NCBI GenBank assembly: GCA_900768785.1 | Contig: CAAGEG010000078.1 | Span: forward strand, 1 to 16,354 | Direction of reading: 5' to 3' | From: an uncultured Prevotella sp. | GTDB lineage: Bacteria; Bacteroidota; Bacteroidia; Bacteroidales; Bacteroidaceae | Length of the DNA: 16,354 nt | Part shown: positions 7,077 to 14,733 of the stretch, one piece after another | How the letters are laid out: every line of letters starts with the position of its first letter | Position numbering within the stretch: position 1 is the first letter of the stretch | The notes under the pieces: model-generated | What the model was told of the DNA's origin: nothing | What the model saw: the letters and a program-made list of their open reading frames with translations, nothing else | Database searches by the model: none | Program-made: the position numbers and the translations under genes

Positions 7077-8645
7077 ATGAAATTAGAAAACAAACAATTC
7101 GAACTTAACAGCTTTGCCAATGAAATGGCAAAACTAAAGAATGAGAAGCATTTCGACTTCCTCGTTACTATTATAGGAGAAGACTTCGGAGAAGAAGGAC
7201 TCGGAGCTGTATATATTCTTGAAAATACCGACACTCACGAACGCACAAGCGTCAAAGCCGTAAACACTAATCGTGATAACGCTTTCATCCCGTCTGTGAG
7301 CCACTTGTGGAAAGGTGCCGAAATATTGGAACGTGAAGTATATGACTTCTATGGCATCAAGTTTACAGGCAACAAAGACATGAGACGACTCTATCTGCGT
7401 TCAGACTTCAAAGGCTTTCCCATGAGAAAAGACTATGACATGAGTCCGGAAAACAACACATACACACTTGAAGACGATGCAGAACCCGACTACACAATTG
7501 AATACACACTCAACGAAGACGGTTCTCTTAAAGAGACACAACACAAGCTCTTTACCGATGATGACTATGTAATAAACATCGGTCCTCAACATCCTGCCAC
7601 TCATGGAGTATTACGCCTTCAGACAATATTAGATGGTGAAACCATAAGAAAGATATACCCCCATTGCGGATATATACATCGTGGAATAGAGAAGATGTGC
7701 GAGAGTTATACATATCCTCAAACACTTGCACTCACAGACCGTCTTGACTATCTGTCGGCAATGATGAACAGACACGCTCTTGTATCGGTTGTTGAAGAAG
7801 GTATGGGGGTTGAAGTTTCTGATCGCATAAAATACATACGTACAATAATGGATGAGTTGCAACGTCTTAACTCTCACCTGCTGTTCTACAGCTGTTGTGC
7901 ACAAGATCTTGGTGCCCTTACCGCTTTTATCTATGGTATGCGCGACCGTGAACAAGTGCTTAATGTAATGGAAGAGACGACAGGCGGCAGACTTATTCAA
8001 AACTACTACAGAATTGGCGGATGTCAAGCCGATATAGACACTAACTTTGTAAGTAACGTAAAGAAACTCTGCGAATATATCAAACCTATGTTTAAGGAGT
8101 ATAACGATGTGTTTACAGGTAATGTCATTCTTCAAAACCGTTTCAAAGGAGTAGGACTATTAACAAAAGAAGATGCTATCTCTTACGGATGCACAGGAGG
8201 CACAGGACGTGCTTCAGGTTGGCATTGCGACGTTAGAAAGAACCATCCGTATGACATGTATGGACAAATAGACTTTAAAGAAATCGTTTATAAGGGTGGA
8301 GACTGCTTTGACCGATATATGGTACGTATGAAAGAAATGGAACAAAGCGTAAGCATATTAGAGCAACTTATAGACAATATTCCTGCCGGAGACTTCTATA
8401 TCAAACAAAAACCGATAATAAAAGTACCCGAAGGAACTTGGTACACAAGTTGCGAAGGCAGTCGTGGCGAAATAGGAGTATATTTGAGAAGCGATGGAGG
8501 AAAGAACCCTTGCCGTCTTAAATTCCGCCCTATGGGATTGCCACTTGTATCTGCGATGAACGATATATGCAAAGGAGAGAAGATTGCAGACCTTATTTCA
8601 ATAGGAGCATCTCTTGACTACGTCATACCGGATATTGACAGATAA
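7077..8645 (+). CDS. nuoCD: NADH-quinone oxidoreductase subunit C/D fusion
   Basis: A 522-aa fusion of the 30-kDa-type (NuoC) and 49-kDa-type (NuoD) peripheral-arm subunits. The NuoC part, residues about 1-125, carries the family signature EREVYDFYGIKF from residue 85 and ends at RKDYDM. An acidic linker follows to about 165. The NuoD part begins at GPQHPATHG (169-177). Its quinone-site residues are conserved: His176 and Tyr225 (in DRLDY) correspond to His38 and Tyr87 of Thermus Nqo4 with the same offset of 138. Further signatures are MDELQRLNSHLL, GGTGRASGWHCDVRK and the C-terminal DYVIPDIDR. The fusion is usual in Bacteroidota and enterobacteria. There is a Shine-Dalgarno-like site upstream; nuoH follows after 47 bp. 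Confidence 0.97.
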   Translation: MKLENKQFELNSFANEMAKLKNEKHFDFLVTIIGEDFGEEGLGAVYILENTDTHERTSVKAVNTNRDNAFIPSVSHLWKGAEILEREVYDFYGIKFTGNKDMRRLYLRSDFKGFPMRKDYDMSPENNTYTLEDDAEPDYTIEYTLNEDGSLKETQHKLFTDDDYVINIGPQHPATHGVLRLQTILDGETIRKIYPHCGYIHRGIEKMCESYTYPQTLALTDRLDYLSAMMNRHALVSVVEEGMGVEVSDRIKYIRTIMDELQRLNSHLLFYSCCAQDLGALTAFIYGMRDREQVLNVMEETTGGRLIQNYYRIGGCQADIDTNFVSNVKKLCEYIKPMFKEYNDVFTGNVILQNRFKGVGLLTKEDAISYGCTGGTGRASGWHCDVRKNHPYDMYGQIDFKEIVYKGGDCFDRYMVRMKEMEQSVSILEQLIDNIPAGDFYIKQKPIIKVPEGTWYTSCEGSRGEIGVYLRSDGGKNPCRLKFRPMGLPLVSAMNDICKGEKIADLISIGASLDYVIPDIDR

Positions 8646-8692
8646 TACGAAGTCATAATATTTAGTTTCATAAAAACAAAAAGATAATCAAA

Positions 8693-9775
8693 GTGTTCGA
8701 TTTTAGTATCATAACAACATGGTTTGACAACATGCTCAGAAATACTCTTGGTTTGGGCAATTTTTTGTCAATCCTAATAGAATGCGTTCTTATAGGACTC
8801 TTTATTCTACTTGCCTACGCCATGTTGGCAATAGTCCTCATATATATGGAACGTAAGGTCTGTGCCTTTTTCCAATGTCGTCTCGGTCCGATGCGCGTTG
8901 GTAAATGGGGAATCTTCCAAGTGTTTGCCGATGTGGTAAAAATGCTTATAAAAGAGATTTTCCCTGTTGACAAGGCCGATAAGCTATTATACATAATTGC
9001 TCCATTCCTTGTTTTGATTGGAAGTGTTGGTGCTTTCTCCTTTATGACATGGAACAAAGGGGCGGTAATTCTTGATTTCAACGTCGGTATATTTCTCTTA
9101 ACAGCAGTCTCAAGCATCGGTGTTGTAGGTATTTTCCTTGCCGGTTGGGGCTCTAACAACAAGTATTCTGTAGTGTCGGCAATGCGTGGTGCTGTGCAGA
9201 TGATTTCATACGAGATGTCCCTATGCCTATGTTTGATTACAGCCGTAATATTAACCGGCACAATGCAATTATCAGGCATAGTTGAATCTCAAAGCGAAGG
9301 TTGGCTAATCTTTAGAGGACATATACCCGCAATAATAGCATTCTTAGTATTCCTTGTTGCAGGAAATGCAGAAGCAAACAGAGGTCCTTTTGACCTTGCC
9401 GAAGCAGAAAGCGAACTTACAGCCGGATATCATACCGAATATTCAGGAATGGGTTTCGGTTTCTTTTATTTGGCAGAATACCTCAATATGTTTATTATTG
9501 CCGGCATAGCCGCAACAGTTTTTTTAGGTGGATGGATGCCTCTGCACATATCCGGTCTTGATTCTTTCAACAGTATAATGGACTACATACCCGGTATAGT
9601 ATGGTTTCTTGGCAAGACGTTCTGCCTTGTTTGGATTCTGTTGTGGATAAAGTGGACATTCCCACGTCTGCGTATTGACCAAATTCTAAAGCTCGAATGG
9701 AAATACTTAATGCCATTGAGCCTGCTAAACCTTGTGCTCATGACAATAGTTGTTGCTATGGGTTGGCATTTCTAA
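8693..9775 (+). CDS. nuoH: NADH-quinone oxidoreductase subunit H
   Basis: A 360-aa membrane subunit at the heel of complex I that lines the quinone chamber and links it to the ion channels. About eight or nine transmembrane helices are visible. The family signatures are ERKVCAFFQCRLGPMRVG with the following FADVVKMLIKE, and the acidic loop NRGPFDLAEAESELTAGYHTEYSGM that faces the quinone. The predicted start is GTG at 8693 (then FDFSIIT): an in-frame TAG lies at 8663-8665, no ATG lies between, and the next ATG would remove 13 residues. No Shine-Dalgarno sequence is visible. E. coli NuoH is 325 aa, so this one is somewhat longer. Transcription from nuoCD should run through the 47-bp gap. Confidence 0.95.
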   Translation: MFDFSIITTWFDNMLRNTLGLGNFLSILIECVLIGLFILLAYAMLAIVLIYMERKVCAFFQCRLGPMRVGKWGIFQVFADVVKMLIKEIFPVDKADKLLYIIAPFLVLIGSVGAFSFMTWNKGAVILDFNVGIFLLTAVSSIGVVGIFLAGWGSNNKYSVVSAMRGAVQMISYEMSLCLCLITAVILTGTMQLSGIVESQSEGWLIFRGHIPAIIAFLVFLVAGNAEANRGPFDLAEAESELTAGYHTEYSGMGFGFFYLAEYLNMFIIAGIAATVFLGGWMPLHISGLDSFNSIMDYIPGIVWFLGKTFCLVWILLWIKWTFPRLRIDQILKLEWKYLMPLSLLNLVLMTIVVAMGWHF

Positions 9776-9826
9776 CAAGAAATAATGACAAGTAAAAATT
9801 TAAGAGTTATAAAATAGACACTCAAA

Positions 9827-10357
9827 ATGAAAGAAGACAACAAATCATATTTTGGCGGTATAAGAGACGGCATAAAGTCTTTGCTCACGGGAATGGGAGT
9901 GACCATACGTGAATATGTTACGCCAAAAGTGACTGAACAATATCCTGAAAACAGGAGAACAACACTCCATGTGTCACAACGCCATCGTGGAAGACTCATT
10001 ATGCCGAAAGACGCGGAGGGCAATAACAAATGTATAGCATGCAAACTGTGCGAAATGGCATGTCCCAACGGCACCATAAAGATAGTACAGAAAATGGTGG
10101 AAGGAGAAGACGGTAAAAAGAAACGTGTTCTTGAAGACTACATATATGATTTAGGCGAATGCATGTTCTGCGAGTTGTGCGTAAACGCATGTCCACATGG
10201 GGCTATAGAATTTGTCAACGACTTTGAAAATTCTACATTCAGCAAAGAGGCATTGGTTCTTCATCTTGATAAGGAAACGTTTAAACCATCTCTTCCAAAC
10301 ATAACAGACGGAGGCGCACTTCAGGAAATTGGGAAATTTAATGTTAAAACAAAATAA
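9827..10357 (+). CDS. nuoI: NADH-quinone oxidoreductase subunit I (2x[4Fe-4S])
   Basis: A 176-aa peripheral-arm protein with two bacterial-ferredoxin motifs that bind clusters N6a and N6b and pass electrons to N2 in NuoB. The first motif has Cys69, 72, 75 and 79 (CIACKLCEMACP); the second has Cys112, 115, 118 and 122 (CMFCELCVNACP). The N-terminal 45 residues form the amphipathic arm that rests on the membrane subunits. The inter-motif loop is charged (EGEDGKKKR). As NuoE, F and G are not encoded in the operon, this protein is the most exposed cluster carrier and the likely entry point for electrons from the unknown donor; that is inference. It begins 51 bp after nuoH with no clear Shine-Dalgarno sequence. 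Confidence 0.96.
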   Translation: MKEDNKSYFGGIRDGIKSLLTGMGVTIREYVTPKVTEQYPENRRTTLHVSQRHRGRLIMPKDAEGNNKCIACKLCEMACPNGTIKIVQKMVEGEDGKKKRVLEDYIYDLGECMFCELCVNACPHGAIEFVNDFENSTFSKEALVLHLDKETFKPSLPNITDGGALQEIGKFNVKTK

Positions 10358-10362
10358 AGGAG
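10356..10362 (+). promoter_or_regulatory. Shine-Dalgarno site of nuoJ
   Basis: AAAGGAG overlaps the nuoI stop codon and lies 9 nt before the nuoJ ATG at 10372, so ribosomes finishing nuoI are well placed to restart. Confidence 0.7.
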
Positions 10363-10371
10363 AACGACAAC

Positions 10372-10884
10372 ATGGCAAATACAATAATGTTTTTCATTTT
10401 CGCTGCCGTTATTCTCGGCTCTTCAATAATGTGCGTGATGACAAAGCGAATCATGCGTGCCGCCACTTTCCTATTAGGCGTTCTTTTAGGTGTTGCCGGT
10501 CTGTATTTCCTTATGGACTATACATTTCTTGGTGCAGCACAAATAAGCGTTTATGCCGGTGGCATCGTGATGATATATATCTTTGCTATACAACTTGTTA
10601 GCAAACGAACTCTTCAAGGACAAATAGAGCGTTTTAAAGGCAGCCGAATAGTTTTCGGTTCGCTAATAGCACTTATTTCATTTATTACTGTCGTAACCGT
10701 TTTTCTTAAGAACAAGTTCATTGACATGTCCATTCAAGCATCAGACAGTGAGGTTCCAATGAATATAATAGGAAAAACTCTTATGGGAGCTGATAAGTAT
10801 CAATATGTATTGCCCTTTGAGTTTATTTCAGTATTTCTCTTGGCATGCATCATTGGAGGTATAGTAATATCAAGAAAGGAGTAA
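10372..10884 (+). CDS. nuoJ: NADH-quinone oxidoreductase subunit J
   Basis: A 170-aa membrane subunit with about five transmembrane helices, next to NuoK and NuoA in the membrane arm. The conserved third helix, with the flexible stretch implicated in coupling, is visible as VYAGGIVMIYIFAIQL (about residues 60-75), preceded by FLGAAQIS. The last helix (EFISVFLLACIIGGIVI) ends in a short basic tail. Length is close to E. coli NuoJ (184 aa). It follows nuoI by 14 bp with a strong AAAGGAG site and precedes nuoK by 5 bp. Confidence 0.95.
   Translation: MANTIMFFIFAAVILGSSIMCVMTKRIMRAATFLLGVLLGVAGLYFLMDYTFLGAAQISVYAGGIVMIYIFAIQLVSKRTLQGQIERFKGSRIVFGSLIALISFITVVTVFLKNKFIDMSIQASDSEVPMNIIGKTLMGADKYQYVLPFEFISVFLLACIIGGIVISRKE
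10875..10881 (+). promoter_or_regulatory. Shine-Dalgarno site of nuoK
   Basis: AAAGGAG lies in the last codons of nuoJ, 8 nt before the ATG at 10890. It supports MIPVEYF as the nuoK start rather than an in-frame ATG at 10845 inside nuoJ, which would add 15 non-family residues. Confidence 0.75.
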
Positions 10885-10889
10885 TATCA

Positions 10890-11198
10890 ATGATACCAGT
10901 AGAATATTTCTTTGTGCTCTCGGCACTTTTGTTCTTTATCGGCGTTTTTGGTTTTGTAACCCGTCGTAATCTGATTGCAATGTTGATATCTGTAGAACTG
11001 ATACTCAATGCAGTCGATATTAACTTTGCTGCATTCAATCGTTTGCTCTACCCTGCACAATTGGAAGGTTTCTTCTTCACATTGTTCAGCATTGGAGTAA
11101 GTGCGGCAGAGTCTGCTGTAGCGATAGCTATTATTATTAATGTTTATCGCAACTTCCACAGCGATCAGGTAAATTGCATTGAAAACATGAAAAATTAG
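10890..11198 (+). CDS. nuoK: NADH-quinone oxidoreductase subunit K
   Basis: A 102-aa, three-helix membrane subunit that forms part of the ion path between NuoH and the antiporter-like subunits. The two membrane glutamates needed in E. coli NuoK (36 and 72) are present as Glu36 (LISVELILN) and Glu74 (SAAESAVAIAI). The N-terminus MIPVEYF resembles the E. coli MIPL start and is preceded by a strong Shine-Dalgarno site, so the start is secure. It is separated from nuoJ by 5 bp and from nuoL by 5 bp. Confidence 0.96.
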   Translation: MIPVEYFFVLSALLFFIGVFGFVTRRNLIAMLISVELILNAVDINFAAFNRLLYPAQLEGFFFTLFSIGVSAAESAVAIAIIINVYRNFHSDQVNCIENMKN

Positions 11199-11203
11199 TA
11201 TTT

Positions 11204-13192
11204 ATGGATTACAGTTATGTTTTTTTAATACTTCTTCTGCCATTGCTCTCATTCCTAATCTTGGGACTTGCAGGCATGAAGATGTCACACAAGACAGCCG
11301 GACTTATAGGTACTGTGTCTTTAAGTGCAGTAACGATACTGTCATATATCACAGCTTATAGCTATTTTACAGCTGACCGCTGTACAGACGGAACATTTGC
11401 AACTATCGTTCCTTTCAATTTCACGTGGTTGCCATTAGGGTCTTTAAACTTTGATCTCGGCTTTATGCTTGACCCAATTTCCGTTATGATGCTCATTGTC
11501 ATATCTACCGTAAGTTTGATGGTGCACATCTACTCTTTCGGCTATATGCATGGTGAAAAAGGATTTCAACGTTATTATGCGTTCCTTTCACTCTTCACCA
11601 TGTCTATGTTGGGACTTGTTGTTGCAACCAACATATTCCAGATGTATTTGTTCTGGGAACTTGTAGGCGTAAGCTCATATCTACTTATAGGATTTTATTA
11701 TCCTCTGCATGCTGCAGTTGCTGCTTCAAAGAAAGCATTTATTGTGACACGTTTTGCAGATATGTTCTTCCTTATTGGTATTCTAATCTTCGGCTACTAC
11801 ACAGAGTCGTTTAGCTTCTCTTTTGTAGATAATCTTGTAATGGGAACTGGTTCAACACCTTTTATTGATGTTAATGTCACAAAGGCAGTTGCGGCCGGAG
11901 GGTTTATTTTACCAACAGCTCTCGTACTGATGTTTATCGGTGGCGCAGGCAAAAGTGCCATGTTCCCTCTTCACATCTGGCTTCCTGACGCCATGGAAGG
12001 TCCTACTCCGGTCAGCGCACTTATTCATGCTGCCACAATGGTTGTTGCCGGAGTGTTCCAAATAGCACGTCTTTTCCCGTTGTGGATTGAATATGCTCCG
12101 GGTCAAATGAGTATTGTTGTATGGGTTGGTGTATTTACTGCCTTCTATGCAGCAGCCGTTGCATGTGCTCAAAGTGATATAAAACGTGTATTGGCATTCT
12201 CTACTATATCACAAATAGCATTTATGATGGTAGCTCTTGGTGTTTGTCTTCCGGGACACGAAGATGTGATTGACAATCACGGCTCACTCGGTTATATGGC
12301 ATCAATGTTCCATTTGTTTACCCATGCAATGTTTAAGGCATGTCTATTTCTTGGTGCCGGCTGTATTATACATGCTGTACACTCTAATGAAATGTCTGCT
12401 ATGGGTGGTCTGCGTAAATATATGCCTGTGACACACGTAACATTCCTCATCTCTTGTCTTGCTATTGCCGGCATACCTTTCTTCTCCGGATTTAGTTCAA
12501 AAGATGAGATTATTACAGCTTGTTTTGAATATAGTCCATTAGTTGGTTGGATAATGACAGGAGTGGCTGCAATGACGGCATTCTATATGTTCCGACTTTA
12601 TTATGGCATATTTTGGGGAACAGAGAACAAAGAGTTGCATGCTCACCATACTCCACATGAGGCTCCTCTAACTATGACATTACCGCTCATCGTGCTATGT
12701 GTCATTACTGTTGGTGTTGGTATATATACTACACTTGCCGGTTTCATGGGTTGGGGAGGCAGTTTCGGTAGTTTTGTTACAGCATCAGGTACTGATTACA
12801 CGATACATTTTGATACTCAAGTAGCAGCAACAAGCACTATAATAGCAATTATAAGTATTGCTCTTGCCACATATATATACAAAGGTGATAAGCAACCAAT
12901 TGCAGACTATCTCTATAAAAAGATGCCTCGTCTGCATCGTGCCGCATATAAGCGTTTCTATATGGACGAAGTATATATGTTTGTTACTCATAAGATTATT
13001 TTCCGCTGCATAAGCACACCTATAGCATGGTTTGATCGTCATGTTATTGACGGCACTTTCGACTTCCTCGCATGGGGTACAGATGAATCGGGCGAAAGCA
13101 TTCGCAGCTGGCAAAGCGGAGATGTACGCCACTATGCTATATGGTTCCTTACCGGCACAATAGCTTTAGTATTGTTATGTATTTGTCTATAA
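11204..13192 (+). CDS. nuoL: NADH-quinone oxidoreductase subunit L
   Basis: A 662-aa Mrp-type antiporter-like subunit at the far end of the membrane arm. Key residues match E. coli NuoL: Glu152 in FWELVGVSSYLLIGFY (E. coli Glu144) and Lys250 in GGAGKSAMFPLHIWLPDA (E. coli Lys229), followed by GPTPVSALIHAATMV. Downstream lysines in FKACLFLGAG and in SGFSSKDEI are also present. The C-terminal ~130 residues contain an amphipathic stretch (KRFYMDEVYMFVTHK) and a final hydrophobic helix (about 640-662), consistent with the lateral helix HL and its anchor. It starts 5 bp after nuoK without a Shine-Dalgarno sequence. Length is normal (E. coli 613 aa). Confidence 0.97.
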   Translation: MDYSYVFLILLLPLLSFLILGLAGMKMSHKTAGLIGTVSLSAVTILSYITAYSYFTADRCTDGTFATIVPFNFTWLPLGSLNFDLGFMLDPISVMMLIVISTVSLMVHIYSFGYMHGEKGFQRYYAFLSLFTMSMLGLVVATNIFQMYLFWELVGVSSYLLIGFYYPLHAAVAASKKAFIVTRFADMFFLIGILIFGYYTESFSFSFVDNLVMGTGSTPFIDVNVTKAVAAGGFILPTALVLMFIGGAGKSAMFPLHIWLPDAMEGPTPVSALIHAATMVVAGVFQIARLFPLWIEYAPGQMSIVVWVGVFTAFYAAAVACAQSDIKRVLAFSTISQIAFMMVALGVCLPGHEDVIDNHGSLGYMASMFHLFTHAMFKACLFLGAGCIIHAVHSNEMSAMGGLRKYMPVTHVTFLISCLAIAGIPFFSGFSSKDEIITACFEYSPLVGWIMTGVAAMTAFYMFRLYYGIFWGTENKELHAHHTPHEAPLTMTLPLIVLCVITVGVGIYTTLAGFMGWGGSFGSFVTASGTDYTIHFDTQVAATSTIIAIISIALATYIYKGDKQPIADYLYKKMPRLHRAAYKRFYMDEVYMFVTHKIIFRCISTPIAWFDRHVIDGTFDFLAWGTDESGESIRSWQSGDVRHYAIWFLTGTIALVLLCICL

Positions 13193-13208
13193 TTAGAAAA
13201 TTCTAAAA

Positions 13209-14714
13209 ATGAGTATATTAAGTTTATTCGTAGTTATTCCCGTACTAATGCTTTTGGGGCTTTGGATATCACGCAACCTCAATCAAGTACGTGGTGTTAT
13301 GGTGGTAGGTTCGTCTTGTCTATTGGCTCTTTCTATATGGCTCACCATAGAATTTATCAACCAAAGAGCCGGTGGAAATACCGATGATATGTTGTTTACT
13401 TTCAGCATATCATGGTTTAAACCGCTAAATATAGCATACGCTATAGGTGTTGATGGCATTAGTGTAGTAATGTTGTTGCTCTCAAGCATTATTGTATTCA
13501 CAGGAACGTTTGCTTCTTGGCAATTGAAACCTCTTACAAAAGAGTATTTCCTTTGGTTTACACTACTCAGCACCGGTGTTTTCGGATTTTTCATATGCAT
13601 AGATATGTTTACCATGTTTATGTTCTACGAGGTAGCTCTCATACCGATGTATCTTCTTATCGGTGTTTGGGGAAGTGGCAAAAAAGAATATGCGGCAATG
13701 AAACTTACTTTAATGCTTATGGGTGGTTCAGCTTTGCTTATTCTTGGCATTCTTGGTATCTACTTCGGAAGTGGTGCTACAACAATGAATATTGTGGAAA
13801 TTGCCAACATGCACAATATTCCAGTTGAAATGCAGAAGGTCTTCTTCCCGTTTGTATTCATCGGTTTTGGTGTTCTTGGTGCGTTGTTCCCCTTCCATAC
13901 ATGGAGCCCAGATGGTCATGCTTCTGCACCTACCGCTGTGTCTATGTTGCATGCAGGAGTGCTAATGAAACTTGGAGGTTATGGTTGTTTTCGTATAGCC
14001 ATGTATCTATTGCCCGAAGCAGCACATGAGTTGAGTTGGATATTCCTTATTCTTACTACAATTTCTGTTGTCTATGGTGCTCTTTCGGCATGTGTTCAAA
14101 CCGACTTGAAATATATTAATGCTTATTCTTCAGTATCCCATTGTGGTCTTGTGCTCTTTGCTCTTCTTATGATGACAGAGACATCATGCACGGGAGCCAT
14201 ACTTCAGATGCTTTCACACGGATTGATGACAGCATTGTTCTTTGCTCTCATAGGTATGATATATGGTCGTACACACACGCGCGATGTTCGCAAATTGGGC
14301 GGACTAATGAAAATAATGCCTTTCCTTAGCGTTGGTTATGTAATCGCCGGTCTTGCAAATCTCGGCTTGCCTGGCTTCTCGGGATTTATAGCAGAGATGA
14401 CAATTTTTGTCGGATCTTTTGCCAATAATGATACATTCCACCGCACGGCAACTATTATTGCATGTACATCTATCGTTGTTACGGCAGTCTATATTCTTAG
14501 AGTTGTAGGCAAAATACTATTCCAAAAGGTTGCTGACCCCCACTATGAGACTCTAACAGATGCCACATGGGATGAGCGCGTTGCTGTATGCTGTCTCATA
14601 TTCTGTGTTGCAGGTCTTGGAATGGCGCCTTTATGGGTAAGTAATGTCATTAAAGATGCAGTTATGCCTATTATTGACCAAATACACAATGTATCAGCTA
14701 TCGCTTCACTATAA
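13209..14714 (+). CDS. nuoM: NADH-quinone oxidoreductase subunit M, lacking the TM7 lysine
   Basis: A 501-aa antiporter-like membrane subunit with about 14 helices. Glu141 in MFYEVALIPMYLLIGVWG matches E. coli Glu144, Lys254 in GVLMKLGGYG matches Lys265, and a TM12 glutamate is kept in GFIAEMTIF. HGLMTALFF with GRTHTRD also fits NuoM. The unusual point is TM7: the segment FGVLGALFPFHTWSPDGH (from residue 220) has Leu223 where E. coli has Lys234 (FAVKMP...), and no other lysine lies in that helix. The distance from Leu223 to Lys254 (31) equals that from Lys234 to Lys265, so the alignment is firm. It starts 16 bp after nuoL with no Shine-Dalgarno sequence. Confidence 0.96.
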   Translation: MSILSLFVVIPVLMLLGLWISRNLNQVRGVMVVGSSCLLALSIWLTIEFINQRAGGNTDDMLFTFSISWFKPLNIAYAIGVDGISVVMLLLSSIIVFTGTFASWQLKPLTKEYFLWFTLLSTGVFGFFICIDMFTMFMFYEVALIPMYLLIGVWGSGKKEYAAMKLTLMLMGGSALLILGILGIYFGSGATTMNIVEIANMHNIPVEMQKVFFPFVFIGFGVLGALFPFHTWSPDGHASAPTAVSMLHAGVLMKLGGYGCFRIAMYLLPEAAHELSWIFLILTTISVVYGALSACVQTDLKYINAYSSVSHCGLVLFALLMMTETSCTGAILQMLSHGLMTALFFALIGMIYGRTHTRDVRKLGGLMKIMPFLSVGYVIAGLANLGLPGFSGFIAEMTIFVGSFANNDTFHRTATIIACTSIVVTAVYILRVVGKILFQKVADPHYETLTDATWDERVAVCCLIFCVAGLGMAPLWVSNVIKDAVMPIIDQIHNVSAIASL

Positions 14715-14733
14715 ACAATAAACCAGCAGAATA

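Noticed and set aside
7716..7754. Apparent loss of the quinone-site tyrosine in NuoD, because TLALTDR has Leu where other species have Tyr.
   Set aside because: Counting along Thermus Nqo4 places the functional Tyr87 in the following DY motif, which is conserved here as Tyr225.
7629..8135. A 168-codon minus-strand frame inside nuoCD.
   Set aside because: It is antisense to a strongly conserved NuoD region and its translation matches no family I know.
8815..9279. A 154-codon minus-strand frame inside nuoH.
   Set aside because: It is the antisense shadow of conserved NuoH helices; its low-complexity translation shows no domain.
10845..10889. A longer NuoK starting at 10845.
   Set aside because: The extra 15 residues lie within nuoJ, do not resemble NuoK, and a strong Shine-Dalgarno site precedes the ATG at 10890.
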